Positions 1 to 12,186 of a stretch of 64,000 nt of DNA are shown here, piece by piece (position 1 is the stretch's first letter; each line of letters begins with the position of its first letter). A model generated the notes under the pieces. That model was not told the DNA's origin. It did no database searches and saw only the letters and a list, made by a program, of their open reading frames with translations. The position numbers and the translations under genes are program-made. This stretch comes from Epiperipatus broadwayi (lineage: Eukaryota; Onychophora; Udeonychophora; Euonychophora; Peripatidae), in contig JAQFVV010012420.1 in assembly GCA_028023455.1 (NCBI GenBank), positions 7,207,194 through 7,271,193 of the forward strand, in the 5' to 3' direction.

Positions 1-352
1 ATTAATGTAATAAAGTTTTCTCAGATATTCCTATGCATTATTTAGGTAATATTTTATTTAATATTATTATTAGTGGTATTGAATGGGATTAAATGTGATT
101 TATCTTAAGTTTAGATTATATAAATGTAAATAACTATTAAACTTATACAAAACTATGAATGTGCCATAGTGTAATTATTATATGTTTTATGGGTTCTTAA
201 GTTCAACCTCAAAGTTAAAATGGAGTTAATCATTCTTATGCAAATAAATAAATCTAGAAATAATTTATGAATCATTCTTACATGTTAGTATTAATTTTTT
301 ACTGTTATATAGAATGTAACAAGGCAGCCTAATGATTTAATTATATTTTGTT
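1..352. other. A+T-rich non-coding stretch
   Basis: I see no coding or RNA feature here. The last 12 bases (from 341) belong to a 13-bp direct repeat that flanks the foldback repeat to the right. Confidence 0.6.
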
Positions 353-840
353 AATAATATTTGTCTAAATCGCATGTTGTTAATAAATTGGAAATAATTG
401 AAAGTTTGCTAATCTTTCACATGCGCAATTGTCTTTCAGACAGCCAATCAGATTTTAAACAGCTGTCTTAAGAATGATCAGGCTTTGATTTAGACAAATA
501 TTATTTACATACGTTGCTGATAAATTATATTAACATCTAGAAAATTGCGGTGTAGTAAATCTGAGATTTCGCTCCGTAATATCTTAAATTAATAACACAA
601 TGAATGATAAGTGTATATGTTTATATATTCAAGCTTTCAGGCCAAGATGCTTAAGACTGGCTTATATATATATATAAAGTTAAGTTGAGAAAAGGTTGGT
701 ATCATCCTTTTCTTATCAAAATCTCTGTCATGTAGCGAAGCCTGATCATTCTTAAGACAGCTGTTTAAAATCTGATTGGCTGTCTGAAAGACAATCGCGC
801 ATGTGAAAGATTAGCAAACTTTCAATTATTTCCAATTTAT
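353..840. repeat. Foldback/MITE-like inverted repeat with nested smaller inverted repeat
   Basis: Two arms of about 103 bp (about 383-485 and 738-840) are near-identical inverted copies, separated by about 250 bp that includes a TA run near 660-680. The left arm lies inside a second inverted repeat: aataatatttgtctaaatc at 353-371 is perfectly complementary to 487-505. The 13-mer ttatattttgtta occurs at 341-353 and again at 837-849, just outside the structure, and may be a target-site duplication. No transposase is visible, so it would be non-autonomous. The family is not identified. Two copies of a short element inserted head to head is an alternative. Confidence 0.75.
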
Positions 841-849
841 ATTTTGTTA

Positions 850-2640
850 GTAGAGTGGCATACCTATTTAATAAGCCTTCAAATAAATGCAGTTAAGGAT
901 CTTGAGGCAAAATAAATAAGCCCAATGTAGGAAGTATTATCTAGGTATGCTAAGCAAAGATTTGTACTTGCTTTTTTTAAAAGAATTAGATTGATTGATA
1001 ATTGATTAGTTAGTGCAACAAACTAATTAAGGATGACTATAAAACATGTATATTTTATAATGATGATAATTATTATCTTTCTATATTTAAATTGAGGATT
1101 ATTTTTAAAATAATAAACAACCTATTCCTATTTAATGTTAGTGTCTTCACAACAATGTCGGATAACATACTCTTCATATCCCAAATTCAAATTAGATTTA
1201 GCATGCAAATAGTAATATTTTATTAGATATTTTATATAATATTCAAATTGTTATTATTCGGTTTTGATTGTTTATTTTATATTATATAATAAATGTATGT
1301 AAATAAATCATTTAATATATAATAAAATAATTTTTAATATTTCTCTTTTGTCATTATTAAAGAAACATTATCACTGCATATTCATGATATAAAGGTCATA
1401 TTTAAGATATTAGCTTACACATAAAATCTATCTAAATTAAATACATCATTATTGTATCAATAGAGTAATATAAGAGTACATGTATTATTATAAAACCCTG
1501 TGAAATTTATTATTTTATTAAATGTGAATTGATTATTACAGTATAGAATAGTTTTACCTTATGTTGGAATATATAAAGTCGCGTATGCATAACAAATTGA
1601 AAGTTAAATTTAGAATAGTAGTCACACTTCTTTTTCACTCATTATCGATCTCGGTCGTCCCAACTGCATATTCCATTATTATCTTAACATAAATGTTTGT
1701 TTCAATTTTGTTTTAGATTGATTATTTTAAATTTTATAAAAAAGGCAACATTATGGATATATTTTTAAGATTGAAATTTGACAATTTAAGATAGTTGTTT
1801 AACATATAAATGTTTTTTATTTCATAAAGTTTGACAACCATTACATAAAATTGAAGCTTAACTCATGTATTGCATAAATCACCCAAAGATGCGCCACTAC
1901 AGAAATTACATTTACAATATATATATATATAAATGTAAAAAATACTAAAACAGAGTTTAAATATAACATTTAGTAGGATTTATTGTATCAAGTTTACTTT
2001 CAATGTTTTTTCGTCATACATACTCATATATGAAGGGGTCGGATCTAAGTTCGATTCGAGCTTCATGAGATTCCACTTTTTAACCTAGTTCAACCCAGTT
2101 ACGAACAATGAATATTTCCAAATCCTGTAATGAGAGTTTATACCATCTTCAATATACATTAATTTCCGTTAAAACAGGTTATTATTTAAATATTTATTGA
2201 AGCTAATTATTTTAGGTTTAATTTTGTTAATATCATTAATTACCTCATGGTAAATTATTAAAATAATGCTATTTAAAGAGTATTTAGTTATTCGGATTAG
2301 TCGTATATATTTGTAAATAGTTAAATATATGTTCGTTATAAAGTTTCATTACATCGGAATGTTTTATTTTATATTTTACAATTTTGTTCAAATTTTTTAT
2401 GATTAAAAGTTAAATTCCTTCGATAAGCTTTTAAATCATCCTTTCCCAAAGACAATAGTGAATTCTTTATTAATTAGTTAAAGTGATAAGTTAAAACTTT
2501 AAGGACGGTTCTAAATTAAAATCATTTGTTTAAATTTTGCGAATTCATTTTCTAAATAGAAAATGAATTCAAATAATGGATTTGAAAGTCTTATCGAAGT
2601 AATGGATCGAAAATCAATTAGAGAAAATTTCTTTTAGTAA
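850..2640. other. A+T-rich non-coding stretch
   Basis: No supported gene. There is a short TA run near 1917-1930. A motif resembling a pol III B box (aagttcgattcgagc) lies near 2048, but with no convincing A box. Confidence 0.5.
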
Positions 2641-2659
2641 TAATGTAAAAGCTTTGGCC

Positions 2660-3010
2660 TTAAGGTATATAGATCATAATGGGCGGGAAACCAGAGACAA
2701 GAGTATAAAAACCCTGGAAAAGTTTCTAAAGGGAGCCATTACTTTTAATTTAAGAAGAGTTGCCACCGGAATCTATATCTGTTTTAATTTTGAATTTTAA
2801 AAGTGTTTGCAGTATGGTATGCGGCTAAATTCAGGGATCTGATTGCTGGACCCTGAAGGTCTCCAACAAATCTTCAAAATGTTGCTGCAACATAGAACTC
2901 TTCAATACCAATCATAAGCTGCCTAAAATCCAGAAGGAAACTAATCCATAAATGAAGTCTACATGAATTAAGTGCAGACCTACGTTGTCTCTTAAATCCA
3001 ACCAGAATTT
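2660..3010 (+). promoter_or_regulatory. TATA-containing, higher-GC island; possible old LTR or promoter
   Basis: This island of more balanced composition contains gtataaaaaccctgg near 2703. Non-A+T-rich sequence follows, with direct-repeat-like pieces (cagggatctgattgctgg and accctgaaggtctcc). It resembles the core promoter and leader of an LTR or an old gene start. No termini, target-site duplication or open frame was found, so the call is tentative. Confidence 0.2.
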
Positions 3011-5390
3011 GTCGTTATGAATCAATGAGCGATTCATGGAAGAAATGGTAACCTTTTTATTTTTAGACTGCAACTTTCAGGTCTTTTCGTGAACTATACC
3101 TCAAATCATATTTAAAAGCAACTATTGCCTTAAATTTTCCACTCATGTTAAAATGCTTTAAAATTTTGTTACAGTAATTCTCTATTTTATTATATCTCTA
3201 GTCTTAAAATAATACCGTAGTAATTTTCTCTCTTTTTATAGCAGTTCATTTTAATTAATTCTTGTTCATTTTGTTAATATTATATATTTGCAATATTATA
3301 TGCCAATAAAACTTCCAACTCTACAATATCCTTCGTTTAAACTTACCCTAAGAAACTAGTATTATATTAATGTTATAGCCTAATGATTTTCCTGTTAGAA
3401 CTAAATTAATAAGGGTTCTATTTATCGGGTTGGAATATTTAATTAGTTGCTTGATATTATTTTGCCAAGAGCTAATAAGTGTTATTAGCTTAATTTATAG
3501 CCACTATGCTCTTGACCATTTATTTAATTTACAAAAGATTATTGATCTAGATTGAGTTACTTTTATAAATGTTTTATGAGTATTAATAAGGAAAAGAAAA
3601 TAGATATTTTCTAATTCAAATCTCGTATCCTACATTTGTGTTCGGGGAGAGCATGATATAAAAGGTATTATTATTATCATTATATAATTATGTAAGTAAA
3701 TTTGCTCATAATAAGTTTGGTTTTAATCTTATATGATCAGGTTGTCACGCTAAGTACTTATATTATGTAACTTAGGCTTTTAATTAAATATCATGATTAT
3801 TATATCATTATCATTCATAATGTTGCTAACATGAGCCATCCTTTTGCTTTCTTGGGTTTTGTCATTCCAGTTATGTTATTGATATTTTAAAATATAGGAA
3901 GATATTACTTCATTTGTTCATCACTTTATTGGAACACCAAAGGTTTGTGGCTGAGTCCCTACCTGGCTTTCCCATGTTCCCTTGATCCTCTGTAGGGCAA
4001 AAAGGACTTGTTGAATACAAACTGCTCTTAATCTTTGTAAATCATTGACAAAATCATTTATTTCATACTCGTTTCATTGCTCATAATGTGTTAGTACCGT
4101 TTCACTTCTTAGTTCAAATAAAGGCCGCTCTTTGCTTTATAAGTTGTGACAAATTGATTCTGTCAAAATCAAATCATTTTATATTTATAGACAATTAAAA
4201 TAACTTTCTTTGCTAAGTATTTGAAGTCACATCTTTTATATTTACTCATGCCATCTACAAACTAATTTATCGCTGTGTGGAAGATAAATTTCACCTCACT
4301 CTTATAAGAAATTGGAAGTGTATTTTCTTTTCCAAATAAAATACGACTTAATGAATAATGTATGTAAGTCATTTGGCATCTACACCAGTCATACCTTTAA
4401 TCACACATGTCTGTTTTGTCAGAGCATGGATAATAGATATATTTCTTAAATACTTATGTATTAATTATTGGCATATGATTACAATTGCCATCATATAGTA
4501 CATTGTAGTTTTTTGCTTCTAAGACTAGAGATAATTTATGTTAATCATTCTGATCATTTTAATAATATTTGCTTGTTATTAAATACTTATATATAACGGA
4601 CTTGGTGTTGACTATTTATTATTCATTAATTAGTGTAAATCTTAATGTTTACTGTATCTTAGTAACCGAAACATATATGTATTGACTTATTTAGAAAGAT
4701 AGATAAATATTCATCTCATTTATTATCTTGAAATCAGGGATTAGTCTCAGTAGTAATCATATCTGTTGAGCTAGTTCATGGCCATATTCTCATGGCTCAT
4801 CATTATATGTTGTTCATTAGGTGATTGATCTGGGGCTCATGGAGTGGGTTCGAATTCATTATTGGTCCCTGATCTAAATATCAGGCTTGACTGGGTTTGA
4901 AGTACATTTTCGTGGGTTCCAAGATGGAGAATGTTTTGATTGATACATATATAATAATTTAACATCAAAAATTTAATATACTTTATCTCCAAAAATAATG
5001 TACAAAAATATTTAGAGAAAAGTGTCCAATTAGCATGGTAAGCCTAGCATGCTTTAGACTACTTAATAGTTATCCTCATAGCATAGATTGTAAGAGGGAC
5101 TTGTGATATTTATTAGACAATAAATAAGGCAAAGAAATTTATATAAAAATTTCAGTTGTAAATAAGTATAATTACATAAGTCACTTTTTTGAAAGAGAGA
5201 TGCAGGATTCTTTCTTGTTGATTGCATGTCTATTCTTGGCAAAATGCCAGGCATTTTTTATTTTACATTTGGCATCATTACATTCAGAACAGACAATGCT
5301 GACAGATGTAGGTTCAAAGCTGTGATCAAGTTTGGATTCATGCTCAAAGAAAATGGATTTAGTTTCAGTGAACTCTTTGGCATGATTTTA
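3011..5390. other. A+T-rich non-coding stretch
   Basis: No supported gene. A patch of more balanced composition at about 3930-4030 is stop-interrupted in all frames I read. A B-box-like gggttcgaattc at about 4845 has no convincing A box at the usual spacing. Confidence 0.45.
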
Positions 5391-5396
5391 TAATAA

Positions 5397-5883
5397 TTGA
5401 AGAGATGATACAATAACTATATAAAAATGCATCATCCTCTAATATCAAAATCTACTACCTTCAGATAAAAAATGAACACTTTTATTTTGTTATCTAAGAT
5501 CTTACAAGATTTTATTATACCAAAAAAATGCAAATTTTAAATCGATCAAAATAGTTTTATTAGCTTCATTTGATTTGGCTTATACTTAAATTTACAAAAC
5601 AGCCAATATTTTCTCATTTTAACACACTTTCAAATAAATGGCCAAGTATAAAAAGATAAATTATCATGCTGATAATATATAACATTTAGAGAATTTAATT
5701 ACAAAAGCACTAACTATAAAAATGCATTGCACTCTAATATAAAATCCACTCTGCTCACATGGAAAATAAAATGAATGAAAATATATTCACGTTTCATCTT
5801 AAATTAAGCAAAGTGGATTTTGATATAATAGAATGGTGCATTTTATATAATCAGTACTTCAGAGATTTATCTCTTCAAGTATC
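5397..5883. repeat. Three-armed inverted/direct repeat (MITE-like)
   Basis: An approximately 60-bp arm at 5397-5456 (ttgaagagatgata, then aaaaatgcatcatcctctaa) reappears diverged in the same orientation at about 5697-5755. It is inverted at about 5812-5883, which ends ctcttcaagtatc. Two same-strand arms plus one opposite arm suggest a foldback element with an internal duplication, or two overlapping MITE copies. No coding sequence inside. Confidence 0.6.
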
Positions 5884-7329
5884 ACATTTATTTGTGTTAT
5901 AATGTTTTATCTTCATATATGCATAATACTAAAGAAGAATCTTAGTTACCAAATTAAAGACTGTTTTTAATTTGCATTCATCATGTCATAATATAAAAAC
6001 AAAGCAATGAATAGAATAATGTGGACAAACTGGTTTGCTTTATCTTAAATATCTCAAAGAAAAGCTACCATGTTTTATCTAATCAATGAGTTAGGTAAGG
6101 TGTTATTTAATATAAATATTATAATTAGTTTATTGTAACAGATAAATGCATAAATAGATCAAATAATTTAAATTATAACACTCACTGGTTTTTTGATGAT
6201 GTAAGTAAATATTTTATAAAGTGGTTCATAAATAAACAAAGTTATCTTAAGTTCAAGAAAAATGTACAATTGGCTTGATATTATTTTTAGGGAAAGCTGA
6301 ATAATATATATATATATAAGCTATGTGTGCAAATAAAACTCTTTAGTAGTTTACATGTAAATTCTCTTTATTTACCAGTTGGAGAGTTGCCATGAAGTAT
6401 TTCTTTAAGGTTGAGAAGCATGTCTGTTGGTGAAACTGCATACATGAAGACAGTCAGTAGTTGACACATTGTTGGCTCAAACTTGGCAAGCAAATTTAAA
6501 CCTCTAATGGCTACGATTGACTTACATAAAAGGTGATGCTCATTTTTTGGTGCCTAACTGCTCTGGTTATGCATTTGATTACTGGTTAAGATTCTGGATA
6601 CATCATGCTAAGCAGACAAAAGCAACAATCACTAGAACAAGTAGGATCAATGACAAATAAAACAGACTGACAAATAATTCTGAACTGGCCTTTTTAATAA
6701 GCACTCATTTACCAAATTTTATAATTAATGAAACCACTCATTTACCAAATTACTTAATTAGCAAAGCCAGTGACTATCTACACAATTCTCTATTGATATA
6801 AGCCGATAAGTATTTTCATGCATTCAGTTTAATTAAATAAATCTGTTTGTTTGAAATTTGACTTAAAAAAATTTTTTTTAAAGAGTTTTAATTGATAAAA
6901 ATTGAGAAAAGTTTTATATATTATTATTTAGTAAGCATAGTTCATTTAACATACATTCTAAAACAAAGTTATTTGAAACACCTTTAGTTAAAATAAACAA
7001 TTTATTTATCTCTTTTTTATAATCAATGCAAAATTGACTAAAATTTATTATATATGCAGATCTTTATCAATGTGTGCTTATATAATAAAAAAAAATATAT
7101 AAAAAAGTTAATGAGCTGAAATTTGATTTATGTTTTGCCACCCATTACATTTATAAAATAAGTTATGGATTGAGATAGAAGAATTAAACCTCTTTCATTA
7201 AGCAAGAAAAATTGACAGTTAGTACTACCTTATTGCCATAAAGACATTTAAATTTTTTCTAAAAAAAAATTGAATTTATTTGACATTGTGTATTGCTATC
7301 TGACAACTAGATGTATTTTCAGATATTAA
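5884..7329. other. Non-coding stretch, no identified feature
   Basis: A+T-rich. A patch of more balanced composition at 6370-6660 has no open frame. A 3' LTR of the neighbouring gypsy remnant would be expected about here, but I could not match it to any sequence on the element's other side. Confidence 0.4.
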
Positions 7330-8420
7330 CATTCTTATTTGGCTTCTCTGGTTTGGGATTATATATCAGTTTTCTCTGTCAGCCAAAGTCTTTAGCCTCC
7401 ATGTATGCCAGATCCACTTACTACTATAAAAATATTGTGACCATTCTTTTGTTTTTTAAATGGACCTTCATATAAGAGAATAACTTTTTGCATTGATGCT
7501 GTAAAAAAATTGTTGACCTGAGGTTTTTTCTCAAAAATAGGATCCTCTGTATCAATTTGGCATGGTTGTTAATGTTCTTTGTGATATAAGTTTGTCATGT
7601 GCTCCATTTGAGCATGTATCTTCTACTTGTCTTATTCTGCTTTAATTTCCTCTGATTAGTGATAAAGGAGTTTTTAATAATATGGAATAATTTTTGCCAA
7701 AATATAACCATATGGGCACAAATTCCATGGATTCATTTTGATAATATAGTTGATATTTTTAGCTTGATTTACCCATTCCCTATAGTTAACACTTATGTGC
7801 AGTGAGAATAAATGGTTACACTTTCTCATACCTCTTTCACATGTATTAAATTGAAAATTGTATATATATATATAAGTATGAGCTATGAGTATGAAGCCAT
7901 GGAGCTTTGAAAGTGCTAAGCTTTAAATAAATTAATAAATATAACTTCTTTAATGAGCATTAAAAGCACATAATTATTGATATTATATATATGTTAAATG
8001 GATGTTCGATCTGTGATTGTGTCCAGCATTTTCATTGCTGTGATTTAAAAGGAGTACCATGATCAGTGAGAACATACTGTGGTTTTCCCACTTTCGAATT
8101 TGGTGTGCCAGAATTACTTGAACGATGTTATGAGCATCAGTTCTTCAAATAGAATAAGCAATTACATATTTAGAGAACACATTGACCAGGAACAGTAATT
8201 GATACTGTCTAAGATGGCAATGGCTTATAAAAATCAATAGCTTCTCATTTATTAGAATTTGTGCTGAGGTATAGTGTAGTACTCTAGTAAACCTTTTATT
8301 TAGATGTTTTATCTGACAACAAATTTGATATGTTTTAGAACAGATGGTACATTACAGTATATGCTTAGCCAAAAAAAAAAAACTACAAAGGATATGCTCA
8401 ATATTTGAGGACCAAAGGTC
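7330..8420 (-). pseudogene. Ty3/gypsy integrase remnant
   Basis: The minus strand reads AIDFYKPLPS at about 8210-8245, which corresponds to the first catalytic Asp region. KPQYVLTDHGTPF at about 8050-8088 is the typical second catalytic Asp block. Beyond an inserted repeat (7862-7996), NYREWVNQAKNINY at about 7740-7800 resembles the end of the catalytic core. A Lys/Arg-rich stretch continues to about 7330. A TAG follows the first Asp block and the region around the third catalytic residue was not recovered. The protein would have joined element cDNA to the host chromosome. Confidence 0.75.
7862..7996 (-). repeat. Dispersed short repeat inserted into the gypsy integrase remnant
   Basis: The segment including gagtatgaagccatggagct and tgaaagtgctaagcttt (about 7884-7926) breaks the integrase reading. 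A diverged inverted copy lies at about 58483-58545. Both copies sit next to (TA)n tracts, which suggests insertion at TA-rich targets. Family unknown. Confidence 0.6.
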
Positions 8421-9279
8421 CATCAAGACAATGAGTTTATTTTAGCATCTTGTTTCTGAGTTTTTTGGAAAACTTTCCATAGGCTTCCAGGAGAGGATAC
8501 TTTGTAAGAGTATTTCATTGCTTAAACTATAATCATCTCTCATTCTTTGTAGATATTTATAGTCCAAATGTTAAGGAGTCAGCTGATACATTAAGATGGC
8601 TGTAATATTTCAATATTCTAAATCTATCCTTTGTAATTTATGGTGTCATTGTAAGTTTTCCCCTAATGATTTACCAATAGGCAAGGCTATTGCTACTATG
8701 AACAGATTGTCCATTCTAAGATGCTGTTGTGGTACTTCCATTGGATTGTGATTCAAAATAGCAACTGTCTTTCAGCCTCTTTGCAGTACATGATTTTATA
8801 AGTAAATGTTTGGAAGAAAAGGCTCCATTGGATCAACTTGGGTCAAATAACTATTATTGAAAAATTCCAAACTCTTATAATTGACACATCCAATTTCATC
8901 CAAAAAATTTTAAATTTCCCAAAAGCTCAAATGATGGTCAGTGTTTTTTCTCTGTAATAGTGTAATTCTTTTCAGCTCTCTTCAAAGTGAACTCAAAAGT
9001 CCAATATGGCATTAATTTCTATCAACCTGGAACCATACAACATCTAGACAGATTATTTCTATAAATCTGGAGAAAAAAAGTTTTATAGAAATTGATATAA
9101 GCCAGAATTACTTGTTCAGGAACTTGTTTTAACATGGTAAAATCCTCATCTAGTTTAGATACTCAGGTCCAACAGTAGCTCTTATGTAGAAGCTAAACCA
9201 AGGTCAAGATGTGATTTGAAAAGTTTTGATAATATCTGTAGCAATTACAATCCCATGAATGAACTCAGCTAATGACTAT

Positions 9280-9720
9280 TGGTAGGTTGAAAAAAATGTG
9301 AGATAGCTACAATCTTACCAATATGAGGTTTGATACGATCTTTGCTTATTAAAAATTCTATAAATAATATTTTATCTGTGGACCAGTAGCTCTTCTGCAG
9401 ATTAATGGTGATATTTTTACTGTGGCATTCTTTTAAAAATAGCTTTAGATGTCCTAGATGCTAATTTATATTTTAAAGGCAATGACTACATCATTAATAT
9501 ATAGCATAATAATGTTTTTTGCTTTATCTGACAGCACTGTGGTTACATATCTCAAGAGGTCCACATCACTATTTATTAATCCAAAGGGCATACATAAATG
9601 TATCCTTTATAATGGAAGGCTGTATACTGGTGGTCCTAAAAATGGAGGGATATCTGACAGTAGCTGGATATTAGGCCCATAGTGGTGAAAACTGTCCTCT
9701 TGAATCTTAGAAATTCTGAT
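9280..9720 (-). pseudogene. Ty3/gypsy reverse transcriptase remnant
   Basis: The minus strand reads MPFGLINSDVDLL at about 9553-9591, the hallmark MPFGL motif of Ty3/gypsy RTs. About 20 residues later comes YINDVVIAF, with YIND at 9490-9501. The family norm is YLDD or YVDD, so the first metal-binding Asp is replaced by Asn. Stops surround this block. The usual RNase H would lie at about 8450-9250, where I see only sequence too decayed to call. Confidence 0.8.
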
Positions 9721-10379
9721 ATAGTAGGAGGGATATATCTTTTAAGGATGGTGATCACATTTAATGTATAAGCACACAGACATGTCAAAATAGACCAATA
9801 TTTTTGCATACCAACAGAGGATTAAATAAAGTTATGAGTGTTTTTAATGACATTTCATCCAATCATCTGTTTAATTTAGCCATCTACTTCAGCATTATAA
9901 TGGAATGGGATGATCAATGATAAAAGGGTTTTTTTCACCTTAATCTCAATAACTTTTGGTCTATTAGAAAGCACTTGATAATAAAATGATTAAGATTTCT
10001 ATTAAAGACTTGTTTCTATAGCCTCTTTAAAATAGACTTTTCAACTTTATCTTGTTCTGCTGTACACTGGTGATGAAAAATCAAGAACTTCAAACAATAT
10101 TACATCTTTGTTACAAATAAATAATCTTAAATCACTAAACATCACATGATCACCATAATCTTATTATAATCTTGTAATTACAAAAAATTATACCAAAATA
10201 TGACTTCTTTTACTAATGTGGATAAATGTATGGAAACATGTTTAAAGTTAGCATCACCAAGTGGATACTGATTCATTCTTGCTTGGTTTCTATGTCACCC
10301 TTTTCATTAGCCAGAATAACCAGTATTTTTCTCAAGGAAAGGGTGAATATCTGCAATTGGATTTTTTGTATCATCTTAT

Positions 10380-10460
10380 AGATATTGGAAAGTAATGATA
10401 TTTGGCTTTCTGTGTCAATAAAAATGTTTTGGGGTCACTACCATCCTTACAGATATAATA
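10380..10460 (-). pseudogene. Ty3/gypsy aspartic protease remnant
   Basis: The minus strand reads IFIDTESQISLLSNI at about 10385-10430. It matches the retrotransposon protease active-site pattern (hydrophobic-hydrophobic-D-T-G-S), with Gly changed to Glu. It lies between the gag zinc-knuckle region and the RT, as expected. No full domain survives. Confidence 0.65.
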
Positions 10461-10570
10461 GGACATGTTTGTGTATATCCTACCAGTGTTTTTTATCCTT
10501 ATTATCAATAACAACAGAAAGAATTGTCTTTTGTCTGTCTGGTGTTCCTAATTTTCCAACTGCACTTACA

Positions 10571-12186
10571 CTATTGGATTGAAGATCTGGTTGTGATCCA
10601 ATTTTCTTTATTGGGGCTTTTTTGTGGAAGATTTATTTCTCTGGGCAAGTATGGTTGCCTCCTATAATTTTGTCTTTTGTAAAATATTTTTTCAATAGTG
10701 TGCTTTGATTTTATTGTATATTTAGGATGTAGCTGCAGCCTGGGTCTGAGTGAGTCTATTCTTCTCACCCTGTCAGTAGATTCCTTCTGCATATTGCCAT
10801 AAGTAATGGCTGTTAATAGCTCTGACATTTTCTTCAATTGAGTTCTTTCTGTTGCTTAACATAATTTGTTGAATCATAGGCAGCATTTTATGCCATATTG
10901 CTCTTATTATTTGGTTTTCTGATAAGAAGATGCATTCAAAGATCTCATCTTGTCAACCTGCTTATAAAAGATGAGCATGTGTCTCTTTTACTACTGTAGG
11001 ATATTTTTCCTGGGGCACTATACAATATTCCATTCTGCCTTTCTTGCTCCAGAAGGTGAACAAGATTGCATGCTTATTATCTTCAAAAGTGTGAGGCTTT
11101 ATTCATAATGAATTCCACAAACCTGTATCTGTTCTATGGAGTGACTACAGACAACAGTTGTATTCTTATCCTTTTGCCAAATTATGTAACTGGAAAACTT
11201 TTAAACATTCCAGATGCATTAGATAGCTTTCTTCCACTTCTGCCTTGAAGCTTTGATCTGGATACTTTTGTCAATAACTAGGTTAATTTGTCCATCATTC
11301 TCCTATCATTTCTACTTATTTTCTCTTTCAAAGGATAATTTTTTTTCTATTTTACAGCTCTTTATGTTTAAATTTCTTTCATCAATTTTGGAGTAGTGTG
11401 TAGTTTGTACCCCCAAAATTTCTTTGTTGATATTTTTTATATCAGCACATACTTGCATTATTTTTTTTGTGGCATTATGTTCCTTTACTTCTATTTCTCT
11501 TGTGCCAATGGACTGATCCTGAAATTCTTTACTTATTCCTCCTGTTTGGCATTTTATAGTTTGTTGATGTTTCTTGCTTTCTTCAAAACCTATCTTTACT
11601 TGATCTATCTTTTTTTCCATATTGTGTACTCTTTCTGACTTTACCTCTTTAACAATGCATTTTAATAACATCTGCCTGAATATTTTCATGTTTTTGCTCC
11701 ATTTTCTGTTGATTCTCTTCGAAATTTTTGTCCAACGATGTCATATTTACTTTATTCCAGTGATTGTTGATTTTTTTCTTAGTTCTACTGATTATTTTTT
11801 AATTCTTCCATTAAATTCTGGTTATGAATCATCTTCTATTCTATTTTCTGTATTAAGTGCTGATTTTCCCTAAACTTTTTTTTTATAGAATGCTGATTTT
11901 CCTTTTACATTTCTATCATTTCCTGTTTTATTGTTTGTTTGAATTACTCTAGTTGTTTTACTGCGCACTAATTCTCTTTTATTTCTTCCAACTTCTGCCT
12001 CAAATTTTGTGTCATACAACGGATCATGTCCCTAAATGATTGTTGTCATTCATTCTCTGGTGTATTCATTTTTGACTGCTTATTATTTCTCACAATGTCC
12101 TCTGAATTTTTTAATGACATAAAGCTGTTTTCTACCCATGATGCCTCCTCAGGTTTTGGAATCCAGTTTTCATTCTCTGCTTCCAT
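10571..12186 (-). pseudogene. Ty3/gypsy gag remnant
   Basis: A minus-strand start at 12186 gives MEAENENWIPKPEEASW. A Lys/Glu-rich, probably coiled-coil part follows, including a 125-residue open stretch at 11312-11689. A typical gag segment (LLIRKPNNKSNMA) lies near 10870-10930. Around 10640-10680 a frame reads GGNHTCPEK, like a nucleocapsid zinc knuckle that has lost its first cysteines. The product would have been the structural capsid/nucleocapsid protein. Stops and frameshifts make it non-functional. The plus-strand open frames here are shadows. Confidence 0.65.

Larger units (their letters stand above)
7330..12186 (-). mobile_element. Degenerate Ty3/gypsy LTR retrotransposon, internal region
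   Basis: Read on the minus strand, pieces of gag, protease, reverse transcriptase and integrase appear in the canonical Ty3/gypsy order (gag at high coordinates, integrase at low). All are broken by stops and frame changes. The protease-RT-integrase order, with integrase last, separates it from Ty1/copia. LTRs were not identified. A candidate primer-binding region reading tggtgcaacaaac on the minus strand lies at about 12567-12585, beyond the gag start. A dispersed repeat interrupts the integrase at about 7862-7996. The element is long dead. Confidence 0.8.

Noticed and set aside
2020-2100. Pol III B box aagttcgattcgagc
   Set aside because: No A box, no tail, no duplication; a single motif is not enough.
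4767-4930. tRNA-derived SINE (B-box-like gggttcgaattc)
   Set aside because: The nearest A-box-like sequence is about 80 bp away, and there is no target duplication or second copy.
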